DNA from: Verrucomicrobiaceae bacterium UBA2429
GTDB lineage: Bacteria > Verrucomicrobiota > Verrucomicrobiia > Verrucomicrobiales > Verrucomicrobiaceae
Length of the DNA: 64,000 nucleotides
Reading direction: 5' to 3'
Assembly: GCA_002343505.1 (NCBI GenBank)
Contig: DDQZ01000075.1
Coordinates: 12,404 to 76,403 of the forward strand
Shown: positions 1-9,212 of the stretch, piece by piece
Layout of the letters: each line of letters starts with the position of its first letter
How positions within the stretch are numbered: position 1 is the first letter of the stretch
The notes under the pieces: generated by a model
Told to the model about the DNA's origin: nothing
The model's input: only the letters and a program-made list of their open reading frames with translations
Databases searched by the model: none
Position numbers and translations under genes: made by a program

Positions 1-989
1 TCAGCCTCGCTGAATCACGCGAGAAGGGCCAAAAATTCGACTGGAGCACGCAGGACATCGCCACGCCGAGTTTCACCGGCACGAAGGTCTATGAAGGCGC
101 TGACTTGATCTCCACACTGCGCGAGTTCATCGACTGGTCGCCCTTCTTCCACTCGTGGGAGCTGCGCGGACGCTGGATCGCGAATGAAGGCCGTTTTTCC
201 TCCGCGCATGAAGATGCCGAAATGAAGCTAAAAGCCGAAGCGGAGGCTTTGAAGCTCTACAACGACGCCAACACGCTCCTCGACCGCATCATCGCGGAGC
301 AGCGCTTCACCGCCAAAGGCGTTTTCGGCCTCTTCCCCGCCAACAGCGTCGGCGACGACATCGAAGTCTATGAAGGAGGAAAGCTCAAAACGACCTTCCA
401 CACGCTGCGCCAGCAGGTCATCAAGAAGGACAAGGCCAACTTCGCCCTCAGCGACTACGTCGCGCCGAAATCCAGCGGCCGCACCGATCACATCGGCGGC
501 TTCTGCGTCGGCATTCATGGTGCCGATGAGTTCGCGAAAGAGTTCGATGCCGCGCACGATCCCTACCACGGCATTTTGACCAAAGCCGTCGCCGACCGAC
601 TCGCCGAGGCCTTCGCCGAGTATCTCCATCAGCAGGCCCGCTTCGCCTGGGGCTACGAAAAGCCCGGCGACTTCGCCAACGCCGATCTCATCAAGGAAAA
701 CTACCGAGGCATCCGTCCCGCGCCTGGTTATCCCGCCCAGCCCGACCACACCGAGAAGCCCATCCTCTTCGCGTTGCTCGACGCCACCGCGAAAACCGGC
801 GTCGAACTCACCGAAAGCATGGCCATGCACCCCGGCAGCGCCGTCAGCGGCCTCTACTTCGCCCACCCCGAGTCCCACTACTTCGGCATCAGCGTCCTCG
901 GCAAAGACCAGGTCGAAGACTACGCGAAGCGTAAAGGCATGAGCGTTGAGGAAATGGAGCGCTGGCTCGGGCCTTGGCTCGGGTATTGA
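1..989 (+). CDS. metH: methionine synthase MetH, C-terminal activation domain (5' truncated)
   Basis: This is the carboxy-terminal part of cobalamin-dependent methionine synthase, which makes methionine from homocysteine and methyltetrahydrofolate. The visible portion is the activation domain that binds S-adenosylmethionine for reductive reactivation of the cobalamin. The frame is already open at base 3 and stops at 987-989, giving about 328 residues. Family landmarks appear in order: WSPFFHSWELRG, GVFGLFPANS, DDIEVYEG, HTLRQQ, GIRPAPGYPAQPDHTEK, LTESMAMHPGSAVSGLYF and the terminal LGPWLGY. The catalytic, folate and B12-binding domains must lie upstream of the window. It converges with the esterase gene on the other strand, 18 bases away. 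Confidence 0.95.
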   Translation, partial: SLAESREKGQKFDWSTQDIATPSFTGTKVYEGADLISTLREFIDWSPFFHSWELRGRWIANEGRFSSAHEDAEMKLKAEAEALKLYNDANTLLDRIIAEQRFTAKGVFGLFPANSVGDDIEVYEGGKLKTTFHTLRQQVIKKDKANFALSDYVAPKSSGRTDHIGGFCVGIHGADEFAKEFDAAHDPYHGILTKAVADRLAEAFAEYLHQQARFAWGYEKPGDFANADLIKENYRGIRPAPGYPAQPDHTEKPILFALLDATAKTGVELTESMAMHPGSAVSGLYFAHPESHYFGISVLGKDQVEDYAKRKGMSVEEMERWLGPWLGY

Positions 990-1007
990 CGCGAAGGGGG
1001 CGGTTGC

Positions 1008-3101
1008 TCACTCGCCTGGCGGCTTGCGGATTTGCCATTGCTTCTCCGGCCACTGGAGATTCCTAGCTGTCGTCGAGGCGAACTCCCATGGCGTCTCGTC
1101 CGCCGTGTGGAGCACCACGCGCGTCTTCGAGGCGGCCAAAGCGGCGGCCTGCGGCATGTCGAGAATTTTCAGCACATTCAGGTAGGCAGGCCCCTGCATG
1201 TGCGTCGTTGGCAGGTCGTGGAGGTCCAGGCGCGTGATGCCCTCCTCGAAGAGCGCCGCATACAGCGTGTTTGCCGCCATGTCCCGGTGCGCCTGCAGCC
1301 ACAGGGGTGTCTCCTTCAGCCCGCTGATCTCCCGCACCGCCTGGATGGCGCGCCGGATGTCCCACACGCGCATCGAATCCAGCGTCTGCCCCGCCAGGTA
1401 AAACCGCCGCAGCCTCTGCGTTTGCGCTTTCTCGCTCCCCGTCCATTCCGTCGGGCCGATGCCGCGCGGGCAGAGGTAAGCCATGCCCCACTTGAAGTTT
1501 TCAAACATCTTCCGCTCGCTGGTAAAGGCGGTCTCGTCCGCCTCGCCCTGCGGGAAGGAATCGAAGAGCTTCGCAAAGCGTGACTCATAGGTGTTGCAGA
1601 AATCCTGCCAGCCCTGCTCGTCGAGCACATTGAGCGCCACCAGCTCCAGATCCTCCAGCCGCAGCCCCGCGCGGTGCGTGATGTGCAGCCGCAGGCGGAA
1701 AGGCTGCTGCGTCACCAGGTCAAAAACGCTCATCTGGATGCCGTCCCGCTCCATGCCGCCCTCCTTGACCGGCTGGATGCCAGGCGCGTCCTTAGGCCAG
1801 CCTGCGAAGACCTTCTCCCGCAGCCCCTGCATCCACTTCGCGCTCTGAGCCTCCCACTCCCCCGCATTCGTCGGCGGCGCGGGCGCGGCGGCCTGCGGCA
1901 CAAAGGTCTCGTCAATCGTCGTGTTGCGCTCGTCCGCCGGAGTCTCCGCCAGCACGCGCAGGGCCGCCGGGTCCAGGCACTTTTCCGCGCCCTGGTGCAG
2001 CACCTGCATCGCGTCCGCGCCTTTCAGGTGCCGCTCGAACCAGTGAAAAGCGCCCATGTTCAGCGGTTGAAGGTCCGAATGCGGACCCTCAGCCACTTGC
2101 AGCCCGATGTTTTTCTCCCGCCCCAGCAGCGAATACAGCCGGCGCGTGTTTTGATAAACCTGGAAGACGCCGTCAATCGGGAAGATGCTGTCCTTGTCCG
2201 TGTTCACGATCAGCAGCGGGCGCGGCGCCACCAGCGCCGCCAGGCGGTCAAAGTCCCAGCGGTATGTGTTCACGAAATACATGCAGTCGCAGTGCCCTTC
2301 CACGCAGCCGTCCACCACATGATTCTTCAGCGAGGTCACCCCGGCGGTCGGAGCCGCGGCCTTGATGCGCTCATCCAGCGCCGCCACCCACCACGAATAC
2401 GCTCCGCCGCCGCTGCGGCCCGTCACCCCGAAGCGTGTCTTGTCCACCTCCAGGCGCGTCTCGAGAAAATCCAGCGCGCGCATGCCCGCCCACGCCTCCA
2501 GCCCCGCAGGTGTGTAACCGCGCGAGAACCACCACCAGCGCCCCTTGCTGTAAGTGCCGTGATGCTCTCCGCGGATCTCACCGAGCTGCACCGTGTCAAT
2601 GATCAGGCACACATACCCGTGCCGGGCGAACCACACCCCGTGGTGGTGATACCCCGTCTTGTTGCCCAGGCTCACCCCGTCCTTCACCACATTCGCATGG
2701 CCGCACACATAGAGGATCGCCGGGCAGGGCGCCTCCACCTTTTCCGGCAGATACAAATTCGCCGTCACATAATACCCCGGCACAGCCTGGAAATGCATCT
2801 TCTCCACGCGGAAGCCCTCCTCCTTCAGCTCCCCCGTCTTCACCGGCAGCAGCGGCGTCCGCTCCGGCATCGGCTCCAGGCCCAGCATCTCCGCCAGTTG
2901 CCGCCGGTACTCCGGCTCATGTTCCCGCCACTGCTCCGCCGAGCCGATGTGCTTCAGCCCGCCTGTCTCCTCGATCTCGCGCACTTGCTGCTGGAAGTAG
3001 CGGTCCAGCATCCGTCTTCCCGGCGAATCCGGCGTCGCCTCCGGAAAGCGGGCCGAGACAGGCAGAGCGGCGAGCAGCAGGAGCAGGGCGGAGAATTTCA
3101 T
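1008..3101 (-). CDS. secreted alpha/beta hydrolase, acetyl-xylan-esterase-like
   Basis: A 697-residue protein with an N-terminal signal peptide (MKFSALLLLLAALPVSA), so probably exported. The first half is an alpha/beta hydrolase: the nucleophile elbow GRSGGG supplies the serine, NTDKDSIFP carries a likely catalytic aspartate, and EGPHSDL carries the histidine. An oxyanion region is suggested by ILYVCGHANVV. The layout resembles the large acetyl-xylan or glucuronoyl-esterase-like hydrolases common in Verrucomicrobia and Planctomycetes, which remove ester groups from plant polysaccharides; the substrate here is not known. The C-terminal 280 residues are less recognisable and may be a second domain. 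It is single on its strand and convergent with metH. Confidence 0.75.
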   Translation of the reverse strand: MKFSALLLLLAALPVSARFPEATPDSPGRRMLDRYFQQQVREIEETGGLKHIGSAEQWREHEPEYRRQLAEMLGLEPMPERTPLLPVKTGELKEEGFRVEKMHFQAVPGYYVTANLYLPEKVEAPCPAILYVCGHANVVKDGVSLGNKTGYHHHGVWFARHGYVCLIIDTVQLGEIRGEHHGTYSKGRWWWFSRGYTPAGLEAWAGMRALDFLETRLEVDKTRFGVTGRSGGGAYSWWVAALDERIKAAAPTAGVTSLKNHVVDGCVEGHCDCMYFVNTYRWDFDRLAALVAPRPLLIVNTDKDSIFPIDGVFQVYQNTRRLYSLLGREKNIGLQVAEGPHSDLQPLNMGAFHWFERHLKGADAMQVLHQGAEKCLDPAALRVLAETPADERNTTIDETFVPQAAAPAPPTNAGEWEAQSAKWMQGLREKVFAGWPKDAPGIQPVKEGGMERDGIQMSVFDLVTQQPFRLRLHITHRAGLRLEDLELVALNVLDEQGWQDFCNTYESRFAKLFDSFPQGEADETAFTSERKMFENFKWGMAYLCPRGIGPTEWTGSEKAQTQRLRRFYLAGQTLDSMRVWDIRRAIQAVREISGLKETPLWLQAHRDMAANTLYAALFEEGITRLDLHDLPTTHMQGPAYLNVLKILDMPQAAALAASKTRVVLHTADETPWEFASTTARNLQWPEKQWQIRKPPGE

Positions 3102-3376
3102 CCCACACCATACAGAGCGCGCGGGGCAGGCATATCAGGGAAAGCTGGCCGGGGAGTGGCGAGGGAATAAGCAGCGCGTGCCCCGGCCAGGCGCCGGGAG
3201 CGGTGCGTCCTTGGCGGCAGACTCCTTCATGGCAGTGAAAAAAACCGCCACCACCCTGCCCGCCCCGGTTCAGAAGCAACCCGCATTCCCGGCAAGGAGC
3301 GGACCCCGCCGACACGAAAAATCTTTTTTGATCCAGCGCGGAACTCGCCGACAGACAAACCTGGTGACGCGCGGTT

Positions 3377-5095
3377 TTATTCGGCGAGCCACCCGCCGGT
3401 GAAGGCAGGTGTGGCGCCGAGGTCGGCGAGCCAGCGCTCCCAGAGGATGGCGCGCTCGCGCTCGCTGAGCACGTTGCCGCGCCAGCAGGCTGCGAGGACG
3501 AGGCGGCCGTACTTTTCATTGATGAAGAGGCCGGTGCCGGGCGGGGAGGTGAAGCCGGGGATGTGGCAGGCGGTGCGCACGGGCGCGCCAAGGAAGGCGG
3601 TGAGACCGGGGGCGAACTCGCCGGTGTCGGAGTGGAAGAAGCTGTTGAAGAGGCCCTTCATGCGCCAGCTCACGAACTTCATGTAGATGCCGGGTGGCAC
3701 GGGGCGCATGACGTTCATGAGCTCGTCGAAGGCTTTGTCCAGCCCGTCCTTGAGGTAGCGCTGGTGCTGGGCGGCGATGCTGGAGACGGCGCCCTCCAGG
3801 GTGCGCAGCTCCTCGCGCAGGCACTGGCCGAAGAACATGCGCAGGTGGTTCTGGAAGATGGGGCCGGCGGCGCCTGGGCGGCGGGTCTGGATGGGGACGC
3901 TGCACAGCAGGCTCTCCGGCACGCCGCCGCGGTGCTGGAAGACGGCCCGGTGGGCGCGCATGGCGCAGGCGAGCTGGAAGGGGAGGTTCAGCACTTCGGA
4001 GAAGGAGCGGGAGCGGGCTTTGACGGCGGCGGTTTGCGCGTCGTCCAGCAGGCGGACCTCGTAGCGGATGGGGCCGCTTTGGCCGCTTTTGCGCGGGGCC
4101 AGGGAGTCGAACCGGTGTTTGGTGATCTCCTCGAAGCGGCCGGTGATGGGGAAGGTGGCCTGCCATTTCTGTCCGTAGTGGCGCGGGTCTGGCTGGGGTG
4201 CGGCGGTGTCGAGCGCGGTGATGGCGGTGGCGCTGGCGCTGCCGAGGTCGTGGAGCGCCTGGAGGAATAGCTCGGCGCCTTTGCCGTCCACGACGAAGTG
4301 GCTCCAGCTCAGCATGAGGGTGGTGGTGCCGTCCCGGCGCTCGACGAGGGCGAGGCGCATCTTCACCCAGCGGGCGTCATCCCGGCAGGGGATGGGGGTG
4401 TTGATGAGGCGGGCGATCTCGGCATCGGCGTCGGCGCAGGGCTGCGCGCCGGGCAGGGATCCGGGGGAGCCATTTTCGCTGATGAGGAGGAGGTCCGGCG
4501 GCAGGCGCTCCTGGCCGGCCACCCAGTGGTGCGGGCTGAAAAGACCGGTCTTCTGGAGGCGGGCGGAGAGCAGGGGGTAGCGGTCCGCGGCCAGCTCCAG
4601 CGCGCGGCGCAGGGCGGGCACATCGGGCACGGCGTCCAGCTCCATGAGGGAGTGGGCCACATGGCCGCCCTCGCCCTTGGCGCGCATCATGGCGTCAAAG
4701 GAGAGGACGAAGTAGTCGCAGTTCTTCAGGGGCAGGGTGGTGAAGGCCTGCGCGGGCGCGTCCTGGACGGGGGCAGGCTTTTCTCCGGCGGGCGGCTCTG
4801 GCGCGGCGGTAGTGGCGGGCTGCGCGACGGCGGGCGGCTCAATGCCGAGGCGGGAGGCGACGAGGAGTGCCACGCCATGCACGGTGCGGAAGTTTTCCCG
4901 CGTGACGGTCTCGACGGGGATGGGGGAGCCGAACTCCTCCTCAAGCAGGAGGAGGAGCTGCATGATGGCCATGGAGTCGAGGCCGGCGTCGAAGAGGTCG
5001 CTGCTGTCTTGAAAATCAGGGCCGGTGGCGAGCAGGTCCGCGCAGATGATGCGGCGCGCGCGGGTGAGGAGATCGGAAAAATCGGGTGCGGGCAT
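3377..5095 (-). CDS. acyl carrier protein fused to condensation-type acyltransferase
   Basis: A 572-residue two-domain protein. Residues 1-85 form an acyl carrier domain, with DAGLDSMAIMQ placing the phosphopantetheine serine at residue 41. After a Pro/Ala-rich linker (about 85-115) the remaining 450 residues look like an NRPS-condensation or wax-ester-synthase-like acyltransferase; SHFVVDG is a plausible version of the HHxxxDG active-site motif with the first histidine replaced by Ser. The gene starts 9 bases after the patatin gene, so the two are probably co-transcribed and act on the same acyl chain. No adenylation or ketosynthase domain lies nearby. The acyl substrate and acceptor are unknown. 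Confidence 0.7.
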   Translation of the reverse strand: MPAPDFSDLLTRARRIICADLLATGPDFQDSSDLFDAGLDSMAIMQLLLLLEEEFGSPIPVETVTRENFRTVHGVALLVASRLGIEPPAVAQPATTAAPEPPAGEKPAPVQDAPAQAFTTLPLKNCDYFVLSFDAMMRAKGEGGHVAHSLMELDAVPDVPALRRALELAADRYPLLSARLQKTGLFSPHHWVAGQERLPPDLLLISENGSPGSLPGAQPCADADAEIARLINTPIPCRDDARWVKMRLALVERRDGTTTLMLSWSHFVVDGKGAELFLQALHDLGSASATAITALDTAAPQPDPRHYGQKWQATFPITGRFEEITKHRFDSLAPRKSGQSGPIRYEVRLLDDAQTAAVKARSRSFSEVLNLPFQLACAMRAHRAVFQHRGGVPESLLCSVPIQTRRPGAAGPIFQNHLRMFFGQCLREELRTLEGAVSSIAAQHQRYLKDGLDKAFDELMNVMRPVPPGIYMKFVSWRMKGLFNSFFHSDTGEFAPGLTAFLGAPVRTACHIPGFTSPPGTGLFINEKYGRLVLAACWRGNVLSERERAILWERWLADLGATPAFTGGWLAE

Positions 5096-5104
5096 TGCGG
5101 GAAA

Positions 5105-5965
5105 TCAGAGGGCCGGGAGTGCCGGGGAAGGGGAGAGGGTTTCAGCGGCGCGCCGCCCGGACAGGCGGCCCAGTTCGAAGCAGGCGCGGCCGGTTTTTTC
5201 ACGGACGAGGATGCCGGGGCGGGGCGAGGCGGTGCGGAAGCGCTCCAGGGTCTTGCCAGCTTCGGCGAACTTTTCAAGCCGCAGCTCGTGCAGTTCGGCC
5301 ATGACCACATCATGGGCGAGCGCGAAGGCGGGGATGAGGCCGATCCGGTCGGCGGAGGGGGTGTCCTTGACTCCGACATCATGCACAAGCACACGGGAGA
5401 CGGCGGCCTCACCGAGCCAGTGCATGAAAGGGGGGTTTTGCGCGATGCCGCCATCCCAGAGCGCTTCGCCGCCGATGATCTGGTGGGAGATGACGCCGGG
5501 GAAGGCGCAACTCGCCACGACCGTCTCGGCCAGCGGCCCCCGGGTGCGGATCTCGGCGCGCCGGGAGCTGAGATTGGTGACCGCGAGACCAAGGCGCGGC
5601 GCGCAGTCCTCGATGCGGCGGCCGCCGAAGATGCCGCTCAAGTAGCGCAGGATGGCGCGTCCCTGGATGCCGCCGGTGTGCTTGCGTTTGTGGACGGGTA
5701 AAAACGCGCCGCCGTAGAGCATGCCCCACTCGAAGAAGGACCAGCGGAAGCGGCGCGTCTGCAGCAGCTCAAAGATCTCCAGCGGACTCATGCCGGCGGC
5801 GGCCAAAGCCGCCACCAGCGCCCCGGAGGACGCGCCAGCGATCTGCCCCGGCCACACCCCGCCTTCCACGAGGCCCTGGAGGAACCCCGCGTGGCTGTGA
5901 AAGCCAAGAAAGGCGGAACTGAGGGACACGGCCACATCCGGCCGCGCATCGGGGAGATTTTGCAT
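5105..5965 (-). CDS. patatin-like phospholipase
   Basis: A 286-residue patatin-family lipid acyl hydrolase. GASSG at residues 44-48 is the GxSxG nucleophile elbow with Ser46, and DGGIAQNPP further on provides the dyad aspartate in its usual DG[GA] setting. The GFHSHAGFLQG segment near residue 20 takes the place of the glycine-rich oxyanion loop. An open frame continues far upstream, but the ATG at 5965 is preferred because homology begins directly after it and the upstream translation is low-complexity. It sits between thrC (56 bases upstream) and the ACP-condensation gene (9 bases downstream), which suggests a small lipid-modification unit. Confidence 0.82.
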   Translation of the reverse strand: MQNLPDARPDVAVSLSSAFLGFHSHAGFLQGLVEGGVWPGQIAGASSGALVAALAAAGMSPLEIFELLQTRRFRWSFFEWGMLYGGAFLPVHKRKHTGGIQGRAILRYLSGIFGGRRIEDCAPRLGLAVTNLSSRRAEIRTRGPLAETVVASCAFPGVISHQIIGGEALWDGGIAQNPPFMHWLGEAAVSRVLVHDVGVKDTPSADRIGLIPAFALAHDVVMAELHELRLEKFAEAGKTLERFRTASPRPGILVREKTGRACFELGRLSGRRAAETLSPSPALPAL

Positions 5966-6021
5966 GGGCGCGGATGCTAGCGCGCGCGCACCCGGCGGCA
6001 ACTGTGCGGAGATGCGCAGAA

Positions 6022-7374
6022 TTACAGATTTCCTTCGATGAAAGATTTCACCGCCTCCGCCTCGGCGGCGAGCGGGTGGGTTTGCAGGGGCTTGTCTTTG
6101 AGGGTCTCCAGGCTGGGGTGCAGGGGCTCGGCGCCGGTGGCGCGGGCGACGACTTCGGGGAACTTCGCCGGACTGGCGGTGCTGAGCACCACGCTGACGC
6201 GGTCCGGCGCCATGTCGGTGAAGGCGCAGGCGGTGTGCGGGTCCACCACATAGGCGTGCTCTTTCCACACCCGCGCGATGGTTTCCTCAATGACCGCGTC
6301 ATCCATGCGCGAGGCGCGGAAGCCGAGGTCCACTTTTGGCAGGGTGACGTGCTGCCCGGCTTTCATGCGCTGCATGAGCTCGCGCACGCGGAGCTGGTCG
6401 CCATGCACAAGGTAGTAAAGGTAGCGCTCGAAATTCGAGGCGGCCTGGATGTCCATGCTCGGCGCGTGGCTGGGATGCACATCGCCCTGGCGGTAGTCGC
6501 CGGACTCGAAGAAGCGGCAGAGGATGTCGTTTTGGTTGGTCGCCACGCGGAAGCCGCCGCAGGGCATGCCCATGCGGTGGGCCAGCCAGCCGGCGAGCAC
6601 GTTGCCGAAGTTCCCCGTGGGCACGACGAACTCGGCTGCGGTACGCGCCTCTTCCGGCAGCCGCAGCCAAGCGTGGATGTAATAGACGCACTGGGCGAGC
6701 ACGCGGGCAATGTTGATCGAGTTCACGGCTGAGAGGTTCACGCGGGCGGTGAAGTCCGAGTCGCCGAAGCAGTCCTTCACCACGCGCTGGGCGTCATCGA
6801 AGGTGCCGGGAACGGGGATGGCGAAGACATTGTCCGCGCCGGTGCAGGCCATCTGGCGCTCCTGCAGCGGGGCCACACGGCCGTTTGGGTAGAGGATGAA
6901 AATGCGGATGCCGTCCTGCCCCATGCAGCCGTGGATGGCGGCGCTGCCGGTGTCGCCGGAGGTGGCGCCGAGCACGGCGAGCTTTTTGCCCGTGAGGCGC
7001 ACCTGGCGCTTGTAGAGCAGGCCGAGGAGCTGGAGGGCGAAGTCTTTGAAGGCGAGCGTGGGCCCGTGCCAGAGTTCGAGCACATAAGTTTTGTCATCGA
7101 GCTTGCGCAGGGGCGCCACCTCCGGCGAGTCAAAGCGTGCATAAGCCTGCCGCGTCAGCGCCCGCCATTCCTCCGCCGGGATGTCTGGCGCGAAGATCTG
7201 GAAGAACTCCGCCGCCAGTTCCGCATACGCCAGCTCCGCCCAGCCCGCGAGCCGTCCGCTGATGTCGGGCAAATGCTCCGGCAGAAACAGGCCGCCATCG
7301 GGAGCCAGTCCGGCTTCGACGGCTTCCGTGAAAGTGTGCGGGCGTGTCTGCCCGCGCGTGGAGATGTAGAACAT
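6022..7374 (-). CDS. thrC: threonine synthase
   Basis: Threonine synthase converts O-phosphohomoserine to threonine, the last step of threonine synthesis, using pyridoxal phosphate. The 450-residue length fits the longer (type 2, fungal/E. coli-like) branch. The N terminus MFYISTRGQ and GLAPDGGLFLPE are typical, the PLP lysine is K110 within GPTLAFKDFALQLLG, and the phosphate-binding loop is GATSGDTGSAA. VPTGNFGNVLAG is also conserved. The start is well defined by homology at the first methionine. It is upstream of the patatin and ACP-condensation genes on the same strand but has no obvious functional tie to them. Confidence 0.95.
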   Translation of the reverse strand: MFYISTRGQTRPHTFTEAVEAGLAPDGGLFLPEHLPDISGRLAGWAELAYAELAAEFFQIFAPDIPAEEWRALTRQAYARFDSPEVAPLRKLDDKTYVLELWHGPTLAFKDFALQLLGLLYKRQVRLTGKKLAVLGATSGDTGSAAIHGCMGQDGIRIFILYPNGRVAPLQERQMACTGADNVFAIPVPGTFDDAQRVVKDCFGDSDFTARVNLSAVNSINIARVLAQCVYYIHAWLRLPEEARTAAEFVVPTGNFGNVLAGWLAHRMGMPCGGFRVATNQNDILCRFFESGDYRQGDVHPSHAPSMDIQAASNFERYLYYLVHGDQLRVRELMQRMKAGQHVTLPKVDLGFRASRMDDAVIEETIARVWKEHAYVVDPHTACAFTDMAPDRVSVVLSTASPAKFPEVVARATGAEPLHPSLETLKDKPLQTHPLAAEAEAVKSFIEGNL

Positions 7375-7440
7375 GCCTCTCCAATGTGCGGCGCTGCGGA
7401 AAACTCAAGCGCGGGTGTGCTGGCTTTGGCCGCCGCAGGG

Positions 7441-7461
7441 AACCGGGCGGGATGCCCGGTT
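7441..7461. terminator. GC-rich hairpin between two minus-strand genes
   Basis: An 8-bp perfect inverted repeat (AACCGGGC and GCCCGGTT with a 5-base loop) lies just beyond the stop of the VWA-like gene and before thrC. It has no T run, so a terminator role is only plausible. Confidence 0.35.
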
Positions 7462-7495
7462 CACACGAGACAGGCGGGGACGCCAGTCTCCATGG

Positions 7496-8578
7496 CTACT
7501 CCGCCTTCGTCTCGATGACCTCGCCACCGAGAGGCAGCACGAGCTTGTCCCGCACCTGCTCGAAGGAGCGCCCGCGGATGGAGGCGTGGATGTAGAGCTT
7601 CTGCTTGCGGGATTTGAGCTTCTTGAACACCTCCTCCATGTGCGCCTCGTCCACGCGGTCCTGGAAGTCGGCGAACCAGTAGATCGTGTCGGCCTCCATG
7701 ACTTCTTTGCACATCAGCGCCGGCGAAGTGTAGGTGATGCCGTTGAAGTCAATGAAATAGGTGTTTGGGCGCTTGACCATCTGCGCGTAGATCGCCTCCA
7801 GCGGCATCGGTGTGTTCGGATCATAAACCAGCTTTTTGCGCTCCTCGGCCGTCATGCGCAGGGAGGCCTTGCCCTGCCAGTGCTGCCAGAATCGGGCAAA
7901 CTCGTCCCCCTGGGCCTTGCGCACCTTGTCATCCATGTCGCGCGGCGGCTTCTGCAGCCCGCAGCCGAAATAAAGCACCAGCGGGCTGCCGAAGGCCACC
8001 TTGTCCAGCTCCTTCGCCACGATGGGCAGGTAGCGTGTCATTGAGCGGGAGACATCCATGACCACGGCGATCTTGCGCGCGTCCTTCAGCTCCATGCCGA
8101 ACATCATGATGGGCTTGAAAGTCACGCCGCCCATGCCGCCGCGCCCCAGCCCCGTGCCGAAGCCGCCACCGGCGCCCGCCTTGCCAAAGCCGCCGCTGCC
8201 CAGGCTGCCGCCGCCGAGCAGGCTGGACATGTCCGGCACGTCGAGCAGGTCCAGCGGCGCCTCGGGCAGGGAAATCTCGGAATTCATGTTCGTGGTGACG
8301 ATTTTTTTCATCGGCATCACCTTGTTGAGCTGGCTGCGTTTTTTCTGCTGCACCTTGTGGCGCATCTCGGCGCTTGCCGCCGCGCCCTGCTGGCTGCCGC
8401 CGCCGGGCAGGAAGTCCACCTGCTCCTGGATCATCTGCGTGCTCACCACAATGGCGCCGGCAAAGAGCAGGATGCCGAGGTGGATGGCCACGCTCAGCGT
8501 CAGCGAGCCGCCGCCAACGGCGCGCCATTTTTTGACAAAACGGGACCAAAGGGAGCTGCGTGGAGTGTCTTCATTCAT
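7496..8578 (-). CDS. membrane-anchored VWA-like protein
   Basis: A 360-residue protein. The start at 8578 (MNEDTPRSSLW) is chosen over a longer open frame because a coherent sequence begins there. Residues 20-45 form one membrane segment (LTLSVAIHLGILLFAGAIVV), followed by a Gly-rich linker (about 125-165) and a C-terminal domain that begins KIAVVMDVSRSM, which is a von Willebrand A-like MIDAS motif (DxSxS). Proteins of this layout in Verrucomicrobia are uncharacterised; the topology suggests a periplasmic VWA-like domain anchored by an N-terminal helix. No partner gene is adjacent. The second half (FIDFNGITYTSP onward) matches no family I recognise. Confidence 0.6.
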   Translation of the reverse strand: MNEDTPRSSLWSRFVKKWRAVGGGSLTLSVAIHLGILLFAGAIVVSTQMIQEQVDFLPGGGSQQGAAASAEMRHKVQQKKRSQLNKVMPMKKIVTTNMNSEISLPEAPLDLLDVPDMSSLLGGGSLGSGGFGKAGAGGGFGTGLGRGGMGGVTFKPIMMFGMELKDARKIAVVMDVSRSMTRYLPIVAKELDKVAFGSPLVLYFGCGLQKPPRDMDDKVRKAQGDEFARFWQHWQGKASLRMTAEERKKLVYDPNTPMPLEAIYAQMVKRPNTYFIDFNGITYTSPALMCKEVMEADTIYWFADFQDRVDEAHMEEVFKKLKSRKQKLYIHASIRGRSFEQVRDKLVLPLGGEVIETKAE

Positions 8579-8683
8579 GGCTGCGGGCGGGTTGGGGATC
8601 GAAGTCGTGATACTGGCTGGACGAACCAAAAAGCAGTATCTTTGAAAACAGGCCGTTTTGGCAATCCCAATCTGCATTTTTTG

Positions 8684-9064
8684 TCAGGCCGCCGTTTCCG
8701 CCGGGCGCTTCCAGATGGGCACGCGCGTTTTGACCGCGTGCAAATAGGAGCGGCACAAGTCGAAGGCGGGCGCGCTGTGGCGCGCGCGCACCCGGATGAG
8801 GATGGAAACCTCGGCCGCCGCCACAAAGCCCAGACGGTGCTGGATGAAGACCTCATGCCCGCCGTGCGCGGCGCGCGCCTCCGCGATGATGGCGGCCAGA
8901 ATTTTCTCCGCCATCGGCACATAAGCGCTGTACTCGATGCCTGCAATGACGCGCCCATCCTCCAGTTCGCGCACAACGCCGAGAAAGCGCGCCTCGGCTC
9001 CCAGGCCGGGACCGAAAGGCGGCGTGGTGTCAGAAATGGGGTCGTGCGAGAGCAGGTAGTGCAT
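8684..9064 (-). CDS. moaE: molybdopterin synthase catalytic subunit
   Basis: MoaE, the large subunit of molybdopterin synthase, inserts sulfur from thiocarboxylated MoaD into cyclic pyranopterin monophosphate. The 126-residue protein shows GAEARFLGVVRE near the start, IEYSAYVPMAEKI, the HRLGFVAAAEVSILIRV core, and the C-terminal catalytic segment HAVKTRVPIWKRP with its lysines. The ATG at 9064 fits the family's usual N terminus; a much longer open frame upstream is not convincing. No moaD or other cofactor gene is adjacent, so the rest of the pathway must be elsewhere. It is divergent from the ROK regulator, with about 150 bases between them. Confidence 0.88.
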   Translation of the reverse strand: MHYLLSHDPISDTTPPFGPGLGAEARFLGVVRELEDGRVIAGIEYSAYVPMAEKILAAIIAEARAAHGGHEVFIQHRLGFVAAAEVSILIRVRARHSAPAFDLCRSYLHAVKTRVPIWKRPAETAA

Positions 9065-9212
9065 GCATGGATTTCTTCGCCGCAGAGACCGTGCAAGCAA
9101 GCCGTTCGTCGGAGGTTTGCGCCTGGAATGCCCTCTGACACGGTCCAAAAAACGGATGGCAAGCTCATTTGGCGATTGATAGGACGCGGCATGTGGCGAA
9201 CAACATCCGCGC

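Noticed and set aside
1674..3170. A 498-codon plus-strand frame opposite the esterase
   Set aside because: It is a shadow caused by high GC at third positions; the esterase on the minus strand has a signal peptide and catalytic motifs.
3178..3402. A 74-codon plus-strand ORF between the esterase and the ACP-condensation gene
   Set aside because: Arg-rich, overlaps the end of the minus-strand gene and has no recognisable features.
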